From NCBI RefSeq assembly GCF_900240995.1, contig NZ_LT965953.1, positions 1,621,017 to 1,685,016 of the forward strand: a DNA stretch of 64,000 nt. Reading direction: 5' to 3'. The notes under the pieces were generated by a model, which saw nothing but the letters and a program-made list of their open reading frames with translations, did not search any database and was not told where the DNA came from. The position numbers were made by a program, and so were the translations under genes. The stretch's first letter is position 1, and every line of letters begins with the position of its first letter. Below are positions 27,383-36,389 of this stretch, piece by piece. This stretch comes from Bacillus sp. Marseille-P3661 (GTDB lineage Bacteria > Bacillota > Bacilli > Bacillales > Bacillaceae_J).

Positions 27383-28005
27383 TTCTTTTCTCCTCTTAGG
27401 AAATTTTTAAATTCAATGTTTTTAATAAAGTCTTTCTTGCCTTAGCTCCCCTATCCGAGTGTGATGAACAAAAAAGTTAAGTTCTAAAACCCCATTTTCT
27501 TGTCTCTATTAAAACCCTATGTATCTAGTTGTTACCCCCTCCAATCTATTATTTTTTTGGATATAAACCGACATTATATATTAATATAGACATATAATAT
27601 CCACCTCTGAGATACAGGTATTTCCTTATGTACTAGCACCCAACTGTGTTTCGACAACGCTGCCTTTGACTATTTGGCTTGATCCTCCATAACGTCAGAC
27701 TACTAGCATTAATGATTGTTAATTATCCTAATATTTATATTATTTCGAAAAATACTATATACAAATATTACCATGAGCTACACATAAAAAAAATAGGCCC
27801 TAAAACCCCATTTCCAAATCCATGGGGACAGGTCCCTTGACCTACGAGCAAAACAAGCCGGAGGGACAAGCCGGAGGGACAGGTACACTGGCTCGTTTAT
27901 TACTACTTACTAGTCGGGCCACCTTACCTGTCCCTCTGGTTCTTCGATATTTTTGTAACCTTTTTGGTGATAGTAACGTCTTTTTCATTGGGAAGGAGTG
28001 ATGAG
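27383..28005. other. Intergenic region with composite repeat
   Basis: Upstream half: AT-rich, presumably the esterase promoter, with no further gene. Downstream half: the composite family A repeat at 27820-27942 and then the promoter and leader of the lipoprotein gene. Confidence 0.55.
27820..27942. repeat. Composite palindromic repeat family A (subtype 3 half plus subtype 1), copy 8
   Basis: CCATGGGGACAGGTCCCTTGA (27820-27840) is a subtype 3 left arm. It is followed by GCCGGAGGGACA twice in tandem and a full subtype 1 unit that ends CCACCTTACCTGTCCCTCTGG. The join of two subtypes suggests one copy inserted into, or recombined with, another. Confidence 0.8.
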
Positions 28006-28956
28006 ATGTTTAATCAAAAAAAATTGACTGTCTCTATGCTAGTTTCGTTGTTACTTTTTTCTGCTGGATGTTCTTTGGTAAATCAATCAACAAGTGAAAA
28101 TAGCGGCGGTGAAACAGTGAAGGTTGTTCAACCAGAGGAGAATTTACAAGCGAATGATGAACAGGTGATAAGTGATTTTAGAAATTTCATGGCTCAAAAC
28201 CCTGAGATCAGTGAGGTTACTCAATTTATGGATGACAACGTATCTAAGGTGTCATCACAAAAAGTTTCTGCCATGATTTTGGCATTAGAAGATCTACAAA
28301 TCAATAATTTACCAAAATTCGAACAGAAGTTTACCACTGACGAAGATATACAGATGAAATTTTGGGACTTTTTTGAAGGAATTGTTGATACGAGAAAAAT
28401 CGATAACATTACTGATACAGAATTAAAAACATTGCTTGAAGAAGCAAAAAACAGCGGTTATAAGATTGAAACAGCAGAGGGTTTATATTTTCCAATAATA
28501 GATTATCAATTTTATAAAACATATAGTTCAAAAGCCACTATGGAAATACAGGATTATATTGAAATTATGGCTACTGAATCAAATCAGGTACCTGCCAAAG
28601 ACGGTGCATTAATGATTAACTGGGGCGATATTGTTGAAAGAGCACTAGCTCAAGAAGCATTTTTGGTGCATTATCAAAATTCCGAAAGAGTGGCTGAGAT
28701 GACTGAGCTTTATAATACGTATAAAATGTTTACTTTCTTTGGACTAAATAATACACCTTTGTTTGATTACGACACTAAAAAAGTTGATCCTGAGGCGAAG
28801 GCTGTATTTGAAGATGCTGTCACAAAAGAAAAAAATAATAACAGTAACTATATAGATATGCTGGATGGCTTTCTTAAAGTTTTATCAAATAATAATGATA
28901 CATTAACCGACGAGGTAGATGTATATAGAAAAGATCTAACCGATTTCCCAGGATAA
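28006..28956 (+). CDS. Predicted lipoprotein, unknown function
   Basis: From the ATG at 28006 (AAGGAG, seven bases upstream) the protein is 316 residues. The signal is MFNQKKLTVSMLVSLLLFSA followed by GC, giving lipobox FSAGC. The mature part is acidic and helical with no recognisable domain; it includes ISDFRNFMAQNPEISEVTQF and VSAMILALEDLQINNLPKFE. It is anchored to the outer face of the membrane. The open frame extends 14 codons upstream without a ribosome site. Repeats flank it on both sides. Confidence 0.75.
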   Translation: MFNQKKLTVSMLVSLLLFSAGCSLVNQSTSENSGGETVKVVQPEENLQANDEQVISDFRNFMAQNPEISEVTQFMDDNVSKVSSQKVSAMILALEDLQINNLPKFEQKFTTDEDIQMKFWDFFEGIVDTRKIDNITDTELKTLLEEAKNSGYKIETAEGLYFPIIDYQFYKTYSSKATMEIQDYIEIMATESNQVPAKDGALMINWGDIVERALAQEAFLVHYQNSERVAEMTELYNTYKMFTFFGLNNTPLFDYDTKKVDPEAKAVFEDAVTKEKNNNSNYIDMLDGFLKVLSNNNDTLTDEVDVYRKDLTDFPG

Positions 28957-28968
28957 GATTACAAAAGA

Positions 28969-29027
28969 CATGGGGACAGGTCCCTTGACCTAAATCTAAT
29001 GGTCCAAGGTACCTGTCCCTCCGGCCC
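28969..29027. repeat. Palindromic repeat family A subtype 3, copy 9
   Basis: It begins CATGGGGACAGGTCCCTTGAC and ends AAGGTACCTGTCCCTCCGG, with TAAATCTAATGGTC in the centre. It is the best intact reference for the copy split by the IS110-family element at 31989-33908. It fills the gap between two convergent genes. Confidence 0.85.
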
Positions 29028-29030
29028 TTC

Positions 29031-30272
29031 TTAATTAAAAATTATAGGAAAAGCAAATGTAACGAAAGCTGCCCATAGTCCGTAGACTGGCAAATACTTA
29101 GTAACGGCATCTTGGATAGTTGAAAGTCCGGATTTGTTTTGTAGAAAACGCAAATAGGCTATCATAATCCAAATTAGATTTGCCCAGATCAGTATGTTTA
29201 CTCCCAAAACAGCAAGTCTATTTGGCGTAATCCCATAGGAGGAAAGTCTGAACACAATGGCTGACAACGCCACACTGTCAATGATCAGCGCAAGAACAAT
29301 TAAGGCAACATTTATATAATCTGAAAGGTTCTTTTTCTCGTCTGAGTCGCTCTCAGTAATAGAAAATATGGTAACGGCCAATACACCAAGGAGTATTCCG
29401 TTGAAGGCTAACAGGAAATTGCGGTCGAAGAATGGATTTTTTCCGACATATATAACGGTTATAAGATAGACCACCAATGTGACCAGAACAAGAGGACTAA
29501 AAATTTTAGCTAGATACGGTGTAATATTTTTAGCAAGTTTAAGATTCAGTGATGCTAGGTATGCAGTCACAATAGCAAGAGCGGCAGCACCAAATAAAAC
29601 GACATTACTAAAATAGAAGTCTTCTATATCTAAGCCAACAAAGCTAAATAACTGCATGGTTACTGCTGCTAGCACCATTCCGCTAACTGCCATGGCTGCG
29701 TAGAGAATACTATATTCCAAATTAAATTTAATATAGGCTAATCTTATACTGCTTTTTGAATAGTCATTTCCTGTAAATGCAAGCCCTACCAATACCCATA
29801 AAACTATAGGAAGGTGTAAATAAGCAAGGATAATACTGTCACTATTATCTAAAGGCAGCATATTAAGATAAATCCCTGAAATTAGGAACAGCGCTGCAAG
29901 GGAATAAATAACACTTCTGTTCGGAGTATTTTTGTAAACAAAATAGGCAGCAATAAACGGGATTATACCAAAAGCGAGGTTAATTGGAGCAATTGCTCCC
30001 TGTTCGACAAAGTGGAAAATGACCCTGCTGCTGATCCCGGCTAGAATGGCTAAAATGCCCATGAATAAAAAACCTTTTTGAAACAAGAAAGACTTTTCTG
30101 TATTTGCATTCTCCTTGAAATGCAATCTTTCATACCAAACGCCAAGTACTTGTGAATCAGGATTTTGTTCCCATGCTTGTGAGAATGACTTTTTAAATGC
30201 TTTCGGGTCATTTCTATATATTCTCTCCAGCTCATGAGGGTTAGCTATATTTTCAATAATTAAATTGACCAT
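29031..30272 (-). CDS. Polytopic membrane protein, DUF4153-like
   Basis: The 413-residue protein has a soluble N-terminus (about 1-65, containing NPHELERIYRNDPKAFKKSF) and about ten membrane helices. The N-terminal ELE.LYR.dP..F...F pattern and the helix count resemble DUF4153/DUF2157-type membrane proteins. The start ATG is preceded by GGGGAGATAGAAGG. It lies directly after a decayed yoaS/yozG-like locus on the same strand, so it may have been controlled from there. No enzymatic or transport motif can be named. Confidence 0.6.
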   Translation of the reverse strand: MVNLIIENIANPHELERIYRNDPKAFKKSFSQAWEQNPDSQVLGVWYERLHFKENANTEKSFLFQKGFLFMGILAILAGISSRVIFHFVEQGAIAPINLAFGIIPFIAAYFVYKNTPNRSVIYSLAALFLISGIYLNMLPLDNSDSIILAYLHLPIVLWVLVGLAFTGNDYSKSSIRLAYIKFNLEYSILYAAMAVSGMVLAAVTMQLFSFVGLDIEDFYFSNVVLFGAAALAIVTAYLASLNLKLAKNITPYLAKIFSPLVLVTLVVYLITVIYVGKNPFFDRNFLLAFNGILLGVLAVTIFSITESDSDEKKNLSDYINVALIVLALIIDSVALSAIVFRLSSYGITPNRLAVLGVNILIWANLIWIMIAYLRFLQNKSGLSTIQDAVTKYLPVYGLWAAFVTFAFPIIFN

Positions 30273-30307
30273 CCTTCTATCTCCCCTAATAATTTTAAGT
30301 TTATTTT

Positions 30308-30610
30308 CAAACTGACTTCGTCTCTATAGTACCAATTGTTTTTGCCTTTCCATTTTTCAATATCGATCCAAAGGTTCGCCATTGTTATTCTAACCTTCTC
30401 CGAAAGTTCTGTTTTGCTTATTTTCCTGTTGTTTCTGGCAAACATTACAACAATATTAAGACCTCTCAGTCTCCAAAAAGATACACAGAGCAAGATTGGG
30501 ACACCAAAAGAATAGCAGCTATATTTTTAGAAACACGTTGTTACTTTTTCCATTAAAAGCACCTCACTTAATTTTGATTTTAATATATACTTTATCGTTT
30601 TACAATAATT
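30308..30610 (-). pseudogene. Decayed yoaS-yozG locus with internal deletion
   Basis: The upstream part (about 30475-30610) matches the start of the intact yoaS region: the promoter block TTTATCGTTTTACAATAA, the ribosome site AGTGAGGTGCTTTTAATGG, and coding remnants. It is then joined to a remnant of yozG reading ISKTELSEKVRITMANLW and IEKWKGK. The middle of yoaS is gone and the HTH frame is broken. It is thus a second copy of the yoaS-yozG pair that has collapsed. An open frame of 77 codons crosses it but is chimeric. Confidence 0.65.
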
Positions 30611-30880
30611 TTTTATTAATTTAAACAGAATTTTTATTGTAGGTTTTTATTTCACACAAAAAATAATCTTAAATCACTATATAACTTGTACAGCTAAGTT
30701 TCTCCTCAGATTGTAAAAAGAGACTCCACAGCAACTCGTAAATTATTGTGACCTTTAAATTTACCTACTCTATTCGTTCGGGTTGTATCTTTCATTTTAT
30801 TAGAGTAAGTTTAGTCATCCGCTATACTTGAATAAAAGTTGGTTTAGGGGGTAGTTTATACCATAAAAGAGGTGATAGTA

Positions 30881-31369
30881 ATGTCAAACATGATGAAACA
30901 AGCTGAAATGGAAACATTAAGAGATTTAATTAAAGATATAGACACGGCCATGTTAACTACGGCTACTGAAGAAGGGCTTGTTTCTCGTCCCATGAGAACA
31001 CAAGAAGTAGAGTTTGACGGTGACTTATGGTTTTTCACTAAAAAAGAGACGAAAAAATATGATGAAATAATACATAATAAAGATGTAAATGTTGCATATG
31101 TAGGTAAATCCTATGTTTCCGTTCGTGGAAGAGCGGAAATCGTTGAAGATTTAGACAAGAAAAAGGAATTATGGAGCAAGATACACGAGAAAATTATGCA
31201 AACTTCTTATGATGATCCTAACGTTATCTTAATAAAGGTAAAAGTGGAGGCAGCCGAATATTGGGAAGAAGGAGATTTCATTAAAAAGATTGCCTTTTAC
31301 TACAAACGGTTAACAGGGCAAAGTTCTAACACGACAGACATTAATGAAACGTTGGAATTGAATAATTAA
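30881..31369 (+). CDS. Pyridoxamine-phosphate-oxidase-like general stress protein (YdaG/GS26 type)
   Basis: From the ATG at 30881 (AGAGGTGA upstream) the protein is 162 residues. It has the split-barrel flavin-binding fold of the general stress protein 26 family: LIKDIDTAMLTTATEEGLVS, RPMRTQEVEFDGDLWFFTKK, NVAYVGKSYVSVRGRAEIVE and the end AEYWEEGDFIKKIAFYYKRL. Bacillus subtilis YdaG belongs to this group and is induced by general stress. It probably binds FMN in the cytoplasm. The start chosen excludes a GTG nine bases upstream. Confidence 0.85.
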   Translation: MSNMMKQAEMETLRDLIKDIDTAMLTTATEEGLVSRPMRTQEVEFDGDLWFFTKKETKKYDEIIHNKDVNVAYVGKSYVSVRGRAEIVEDLDKKKELWSKIHEKIMQTSYDDPNVILIKVKVEAAEYWEEGDFIKKIAFYYKRLTGQSSNTTDINETLELNN

Positions 31370-31374
31370 CAACA

Positions 31375-31411
31375 AAAAGGGGTTGTCTGATTTTAGGACA
31401 ATCCTTTTTGC
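31375..31411 (+). terminator. Terminator of the YdaG-like gene
   Basis: AAAAAGGGGTTGTC (31375-31388) pairs with GACAATCCTTTTT (31398-31410) five bases after the stop codon. Confidence 0.85.
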
Positions 31412-31668
31412 AATATTGAGTTATGTTAATCCATTTGTAGCTCTATTAAAAAGAATTGAGTTGTTACTATTAGTTACAAATAACCATATACACAGTTTCG
31501 TTCCTTCACTGCCGTGACCCGCTTATTTATTAAGAATTTCAAAGTAAATTCCTATAAATATTACATCTTATACAACGTAATATATTTAATTGCACACTAT
31601 TGTGATTTTTAATCTTACTAAAATTGCATAAATTGATTGCCACATAATTCTTCATGGGAGGTGAAACA

Positions 31669-31722
31669 ATGTCATCATCAGTTTTTCCTCTTCTAGATTC
31701 ATTTGATGAATCAAAGATTTAG
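31669..31722 (+). CDS. 17-codon open frame behind a strong ribosome site
   Basis: GGGAGGTGAAACA precedes an ATG that starts MSSSVFPLLDSFDESKI and stops. The ribosome site is nearly ideal, so either a small peptide is made or this is the start of a gene whose body has been lost. I recognise no family. The rest of 31412-32018 holds no gene except a strong hairpin at 31913-31954. Confidence 0.3.
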   Translation: MSSSVFPLLDSFDESKI

Positions 31723-31912
31723 TCATACCATCACCTGATTTAGTATTAGTCTTCTATCTTTATATGGTTAAGTCCATTCCTATACAAAGCTCGCGTAAGA
31801 AATAGACTATAGACAATATCTTGTGTTCTTTTTAAACATCTTATTATGAAACAACCGTTTGGGAATCTGTTTTCTTTGGTCGCATTTAGTAGGCGGATTT
31901 TTTACATTAAAA

Positions 31913-31954
31913 TAGGCTCTTATTCAGTTTATCTCGCACTGAATAAGAGCCCTA
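31913..31954. terminator. Strong hairpin, possible terminator
   Basis: TAGGCTCTTATTCAGT (31913-31928) pairs with ACTGAATAAGAGCCCTA (31938-31954) almost perfectly. There is no coding gene directly upstream, so it may belong to a lost gene or to the small frame at 31669. Confidence 0.6.
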
Positions 31955-31988
31955 TTGTTGACCAATTAACTTCACATCGAGACAATCA

Positions 31989-32020
31989 CTTGCCCTTAAA
32001 TCTAATGGGTCAAGGTACCT
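31989..32020. repeat. Left part of family A subtype 3 repeat split by IS110 element (copy 10)
   Basis: AAATCTAATGGGTCAAGGTACCT is almost the same as the right-central part of the intact subtype 3 copy at 28969-29027. In that copy it continues GTCCCTCCGG; here it stops at CT and the IS110-family element begins. The continuation GTCCCTCCGACCC is found at 33896-33908, beyond the element. Confidence 0.8.
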
Positions 32021-32130
32021 AGTATAGTAAATAGTTCAAAAACAATAAAAAGACCACCGTTTTCATTGTAAAATAGAAGTACCTATCACAGAACTTCCAA
32101 TTACTATCCCGACCAAAGGAGATGAAAACG

Positions 32131-33540
32131 ATGGTATATACATCATTGAATCATATTCAAGGAAAAAAAGGAAGTCGATGGGCACAATTTTTGCGAGACA
32201 TTGGAACTGAGAACTTATTAGTCGTGGCAATAGATGCAGCTAAATTTACTCATAAGGCAATGGTTTGTAACTTTTATGGGGATATACTTGTTAAACCTTT
32301 TGAGTTTGATGCATCCATGACGGGATTTGACGCTATTAAAAGAATCATTGAAATTGAAAAAGAGAAACATGGGAAAGAAAAAGTGATTGTCGGTATTGAA
32401 ACAACGGGGCACTATTACGAGGACCTGGTACGGAGATGTCATACTGTAGGTTATCATGTACGCATCATAAATGCAGCCACAACCGCACAAGAACGACAAG
32501 CGCTCTTAAATTGGGCGAAAACAGATAATTTAGATCTTATGGCTATTGTACAATCTATCCTTCATGGTCGAGGGACGTCTAGTGAACTATCTTCTGGTAA
32601 AGTTTACACTTTACAAAAGTTAACACGTGCTCGTCGTGAATTGGTAAACGAACAAACCATGACGCAGAATCTTATAAGAATGCACATGGACCATATTTTT
32701 AGGGAGTACCAAGGAAAAAGTATATGGATTAAGGGAAAGCGTGAACATATAAAACCCTTTTCTGATCTATTTGGTAAAGCCTCCCTCTTCATGATGAGAA
32801 ACTACCCGCATCCAAGCGATATACTAGCCCTTGGAGAGGCAGGCTTACGCAAACTATCTATTCGTGAAAACCTTAAATTAAGAGACGATTGTATAAAGAC
32901 CTTAGTAGAGTTTGCGAAAGAATCCATTTCTCAATCAAAAGACCATGTGGAAGTGGAACTATTTCTTCTGACCCAAAAACTTGATCGATTGGATTTATTA
33001 AAGGAACAGATCAAGGTCTTAGAGGAAAAGATTGAAGATTTGTTCGTAGAAACAGAAGGTGCAATGATTCTTAGTGTACCAGGTATTGGGGTTGTGACCG
33101 GGGCTGAATTGTTTGCAGAAATGGGGGAAATCTCCGATTTCACTCACGCGGGGCAACTTATAAAGATGGCAGGGACGAATCCGATTGTCAAACAATCCGG
33201 CGGTAGAAAACCGACGTATTATGGTATTTCTAAACAAGGGAGGAGACCTTTTAGGAATATTGTATATCAAGTGGGAAAATCCTTGTCTACCAACAATCCT
33301 GAAATGAAGGAGAAATATCTAGCTTTAAAAGATAGAGGTAAATTAACCGGTCAAGCCTATATTGCCATTGGAAATCGAATGATTCGTCTAGCCTTTTCAA
33401 TGATTCGTAATCAAACTTTATACCAAACAAGACAAGAAAACTATGTGTTATTAAAAGAATTAAGCAAAAAGCTACGAACTAAAAATGTAAAAAAGTTTTA
33501 TGAAAAGCACGTCTCGTTATCAAGTGGCCTATCAGCATAG
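32131..33540 (+). CDS. IS110-family DEDD transposase/recombinase
   Basis: From the ATG at 32131 (AAAGGAG, nine bases upstream) the protein is 469 residues. The N-terminal RuvC-like domain shows the DEDD residues Asp35 (VVAIDAAKF), Glu90 (VGIETTGHYYE), Asp132 and Asp135 (AKTDNLDLMAI). The C-terminal Tnp20 domain has LSVPGIGVVTGAELFAEMGE, GTNPIVKQSGGRKPTYYGIS and the catalytic-serine region near QSGGR. These recombinases are guided by a bridge RNA encoded in the element. The reading frame is intact, so the element may be active. Confidence 0.95.
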   Translation: MVYTSLNHIQGKKGSRWAQFLRDIGTENLLVVAIDAAKFTHKAMVCNFYGDILVKPFEFDASMTGFDAIKRIIEIEKEKHGKEKVIVGIETTGHYYEDLVRRCHTVGYHVRIINAATTAQERQALLNWAKTDNLDLMAIVQSILHGRGTSSELSSGKVYTLQKLTRARRELVNEQTMTQNLIRMHMDHIFREYQGKSIWIKGKREHIKPFSDLFGKASLFMMRNYPHPSDILALGEAGLRKLSIRENLKLRDDCIKTLVEFAKESISQSKDHVEVELFLLTQKLDRLDLLKEQIKVLEEKIEDLFVETEGAMILSVPGIGVVTGAELFAEMGEISDFTHAGQLIKMAGTNPIVKQSGGRKPTYYGISKQGRRPFRNIVYQVGKSLSTNNPEMKEKYLALKDRGKLTGQAYIAIGNRMIRLAFSMIRNQTLYQTRQENYVLLKELSKKLRTKNVKKFYEKHVSLSSGLSA

Positions 33541-33893
33541 TTAAAAGATTAGTTGTCATAAAAAAATTACTTTACTAACACTTGTTTTACTAGAAAAATG
33601 GAGCTCCTCTAGGACGTTAGATCACATTGTCATCGAACCTGAGGCTAATGACCTCGTGGGACAGCGTTATGGATCTTGTCCTATAAGTACGAATAATACG
33701 TGAAAATCAAAGTTTATATCGCTAGGCAGTATCTCTGTAGGATGAAAAAAGCAAGATCCTTTCACGTTCTAGAGGAGCTCTATATATACTTTTCTGTGAT
33801 AGTTGAACTTTACGAAAAATGGAATTTGTAGGTTTTACTTAAGGTCGGCCTTTTTTAAATAAAAATGTCCCTTGACTTATTTACCATTATACG
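33541..33893 (+). ncRNA. Candidate bridge/seek RNA region of the IS110-family element
   Basis: The 353-base non-coding 3' end contains extensive stem potential: GGAGCTCCTCTAGGACGT (33600-33617) with ACGTTCTAGAGGAGCTCT (33764-33781), GAGG/CCTC near 33641-33654, and GGGACA/TGTCCT at 33658-33663 and 33677-33682. IS1111-type elements encode the guide RNA downstream of the transposase, as this layout suggests. GGGACAG (33658-33664) is the exact complement of the target sequence CTGTCCC at the right junction, although it can also pair internally. The RNA ends are not known. Confidence 0.6.
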
Positions 33894-34217
33894 CTGTCCC
33901 TCCGACCCGGAATTAAACTTTGTTAATCCAGCCAATAAACACATCATACTAATTGCCCACAAAATTCCTGCTGAACCTAGACGCATAGAAGCGACCTCTG
34001 AAGCCATTGATTGATGCGTATTTGAATTCACTTTCATAGCATTTAAAAGTGCAATTCCTGCAAAAGAAAAAATAACAAAATGTGCAATAATTAGGTTATA
34101 TGCACTTTTATAACTTTTATTTCTTATCCTCAATGTAATTACAGTGATTAATGAAACTACCATAAAAAATGAAAATCCCCAAACTAACATTGGATATACT
34201 TCTTGCTCCATTGGCAT
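33855..34217 (-). CDS. Small membrane protein with repeat/IS-derived C-terminus
   Basis: From the ATG at 34215-34217 (AAGGAG upstream) the frame encodes 120 residues with three membrane helices: MLVWGFSFFMVVSLITVITL, YNLIIAHFVIFSFAGIALLN, AGILWAISMMCLLAGLTKF. The last 17 or so residues (after FNSG) are encoded by the split palindromic repeat and then by the right end of the IS110-family element, where the stop codon at 33855 lies. The native C-terminus is therefore probably lost. Function unknown; I do not recognise the family. Confidence 0.5.
   Translation of the reverse strand: MPMEQEVYPMLVWGFSFFMVVSLITVITLRIRNKSYKSAYNLIIAHFVIFSFAGIALLNAMKVNSNTHQSMASEVASMRLGSAGILWAISMMCLLAGLTKFNSGSEGQRIMVNKSRDIFI
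33894..33908. repeat. Right part of the family A repeat split by IS110 element
   Basis: CTGTCCCTCCGACCC completes the subtype 3 repeat whose left part ends at 32020. Compare CTGTCCCTCCGGCCC in the intact copy ending at 29027. Confidence 0.8.
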
Positions 34218-34528
34218 CAATATACACTCCTTTACAATAAACTGTCTCAATAATACGTGTAGTGAAGGAATTTAGGGTAACCGCTGCCATTTTTTCTTTT
34301 TTCAACTATTAAAACTGGCTAACCTGAATTAGATCCGTTAACTTCATGTTTTTTGTTTCCTTCGAAGAACGAAAGTCAACACTACTAATAATATAGGTAT
34401 TCAATCAACTAGGCACACCCCGTTTTCGGCTCCATTGTTGCTCTTTTCTATTTTACAACCCGTTTAACTTAATATATATTCATACTCTTAATCTAAAATA
34501 AATAACTCATTCACAGAAATGTAATTTA

Positions 34529-35191
34529 TTAAACTTTTGTTTCCAGCAAAACACCTTTTAACTCAGCAACGCTATTCACAATATGTGTAGGCTTTGAGTG
34601 GCATAACTCTTCAAATGATCCATATCCATAAGTAACTCCAATAGAATCAATTCCAGTATTAGAAGCACCAATAATATCGTGTTTCCTGTCACCTATCATA
34701 ATGAAGTCACCAAGTTTATGTTCATTATATTTACCTAGTATGTATTGTATAATTTCAGTTTTTGAAGCTCTTGTTCCATCAAGATAACTCCCTACTATCA
34801 TCTCAAAATATTGATCAATATTAAAATGCTCAAGAATCTTCTCAGCAAAAACAGTTGGCTTTGAAGTTGCTACAACTAAGGTAAACCCTTGTTCTTTTAA
34901 TGACTTTAAAAGTAAAGGTATCTTCGAATATAACTCATTCTCATACATTCCCTTTTCCTTAAACCTCTCCCTATAAAAATCAATTGCTTTAGGTATCTGA
35001 ACCTCATCAAAGTTATAATATTCAGCAAATGACACATGTAATGGTGGTCCAATAAAACATTCTAGTTTATCAAGATCAGATTCAACAATGTCCATTTTTT
35101 GTAACGCATATTGAACTGATTTAGTTATTCCTACTTTTGGATCAGAAAGAGTTCCATCTAAATCAAATAAAATTACTTTATACTTATCCAT
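34529..35191 (-). CDS. HAD-family hydrolase, phosphoglycolate-phosphatase-like
   Basis: The 220-residue protein has the HAD motifs: I DLDGTLSD (YKVILFDLDGTLSDPKVGIT), II VVATSKP, III Lys in RASKTEI and IV IMIGDRKHDIIGA. The cap inserted after motif I and the FIGPPLHVSFAEYY motif place it in the PGP/Gph-like subfamily (Pfam HAD_2). It is a cytoplasmic phosphatase of uncertain substrate. A good ribosome site (AAGGAG) precedes the ATG. It is monocistronic. Confidence 0.88.
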   Translation of the reverse strand: MDKYKVILFDLDGTLSDPKVGITKSVQYALQKMDIVESDLDKLECFIGPPLHVSFAEYYNFDEVQIPKAIDFYRERFKEKGMYENELYSKIPLLLKSLKEQGFTLVVATSKPTVFAEKILEHFNIDQYFEMIVGSYLDGTRASKTEIIQYILGKYNEHKLGDFIMIGDRKHDIIGASNTGIDSIGVTYGYGSFEELCHSKPTHIVNSVAELKGVLLETKV

Positions 35192-35340
35192 GTAATACTC
35201 CTTTCTAGTAGTTAACTAAATTTTACCACAAAGAGTATATTTTCGTTTAATCCTTGCAATATTAAACTACTAAAATATTTCTAAACATTTTATAGTGTGT
35301 CGCGCCAAGAATTCAAATACAACACTAAGGTAATTTCAAT

Positions 35341-35386
35341 AAAAAAGCTCAATTTCTCTTTCTAAAAATAGAGAAATTGAGCTTTT
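35341..35386 (-). terminator. Terminator of the QorB-like gene
   Basis: AAAAGCTCAATTTCTCT pairs with AGAGAAATTGAGCTTTT, a 17-base perfect stem. On the minus strand it is followed by a T-run, about 90 bases after the stop of the gene at 35474. Confidence 0.85.
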
Positions 35387-35473
35387 ATTCGTTATTAAAT
35401 CTAGAATTTACAATAAAAGGATATAAATACTTTATAAATCTGTTACCGTTAACTTCAAAACTCGCAGCAGCCT

Positions 35474-36346
35474 TTATTTTGTTTGTGAAATTGAATGAAC
35501 TAGTTGTATCAGTGCTTCGCTGATTGGCGTAACTGGGCGACCAAGAACTTTCTCAAAATCATTGCTTTCAACTTCTAGTGTACCGTTCCGAATGCTTTCT
35601 TGAATTCCTACTACAATTGGAATCAGAAAATCAGGTAAACCTAAGCCTTTCATGATCTCTTCATACTTTTCGTCGCTTACTTGTTGGACAGGTATTTCTT
35701 TACCCAATACATTTCCTAGAGAAGAAACTAATTCTTCTTGAGTTAAAAGAGGACCAGATAGTTCATACACTGTATTTTCGTGACCCTTTCCAACAAGAAC
35801 CGCTGCTGCTGCATCTGCGTAATCTTGTTGTAGTGCCCAGCCTACTTTACCCTCTCCAGCAGACGTTACCCATGGAGCACCTGCCATAACACCTTGAATG
35901 CTGCCGATTTCGTTTTCCAAATACCAATTGTTACGCAAGAAAGAATATGGGATACCCGTCTTTATAATTGCTGCTTCTGTCGCTTTATGAGGAGGAGCCA
36001 TTAAATTTTTGCTTTCTGTTGCATTTGCTAAGCTTGTGTAAACAATAAATTTTACCTCTGCACGCTCAGCTGCACGAACAGCATTAGTATGTTGATGAAT
36101 TCTTGTTTCATTGTCGCCATCGGCAGAAATAATTAATAAGCGGTCAATCCCTGAAAAAGCATGTTCTAAAGTTTCTGGACGGTCAAAATCTCCATGACGA
36201 ACTTCCACACCACGAGCACGAAGTCCTTCTGCTTTCTCTGGATTTCGAACACTTACTGCCAGCTCACTTGCAGGAAGAGATTTCAATAATGATTCTACAA
36301 CCTTTGAACCCAATTTACCTGTAGCTCCTGTAACTAATATTTTCAT
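35474..36346 (-). CDS. qorB: NmrA-like NAD(P)H:quinone oxidoreductase (QorB/YtfG type)
   Basis: The 290-residue protein starts MKILVTGATGKLGSKVVESL, an atypical-SDR nucleotide-binding motif, and carries QorB-type features VRHGDFDRPETLEHAFSGID, RLLIISADGD, FIVYTSLANA, PYSFLRNNWYLEN and DYADAAAAVLVG. These enzymes reduce quinones with NADPH. It is transcribed divergently from a YwnA-type Rrf2 regulator, the usual arrangement for such a redox-responsive pair. A GGGAGGAATT site precedes the ATG. Confidence 0.9.
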   Translation of the reverse strand: MKILVTGATGKLGSKVVESLLKSLPASELAVSVRNPEKAEGLRARGVEVRHGDFDRPETLEHAFSGIDRLLIISADGDNETRIHQHTNAVRAAERAEVKFIVYTSLANATESKNLMAPPHKATEAAIIKTGIPYSFLRNNWYLENEIGSIQGVMAGAPWVTSAGEGKVGWALQQDYADAAAAVLVGKGHENTVYELSGPLLTQEELVSSLGNVLGKEIPVQQVSDEKYEEIMKGLGLPDFLIPIVVGIQESIRNGTLEVESNDFEKVLGRPVTPISEALIQLVHSISQTK

Positions 36347-36389
36347 TTTAAATTCCTCCCATTCAATTTTACCTGTAACAACATTGATT

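Larger units (their letters stand above)
32021..33893 (+). mobile_element. IS110-family insertion sequence (IS1111-like layout)
   Basis: The ends were set by joining the flanks to rebuild the split repeat: AAGGTACCT before and CTGTCCCTCCGACCC after, sharing the dinucleotide CT. Known IS110-family recombination uses a CT core. The terminal sequences are imperfect inverted matches (left AGTATAGTAAATAGTTCAA; right end read inward CGTATAATGGTAAATAAGTC). Inside lie an 11-base perfect subterminal inverted repeat (CTATCACAGAA 32093-32103, TTCTGTGATAG 33792-33802) and one transposase gene. The non-coding left end is 110 bases and the right end 353 bases. Confidence 0.85.
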
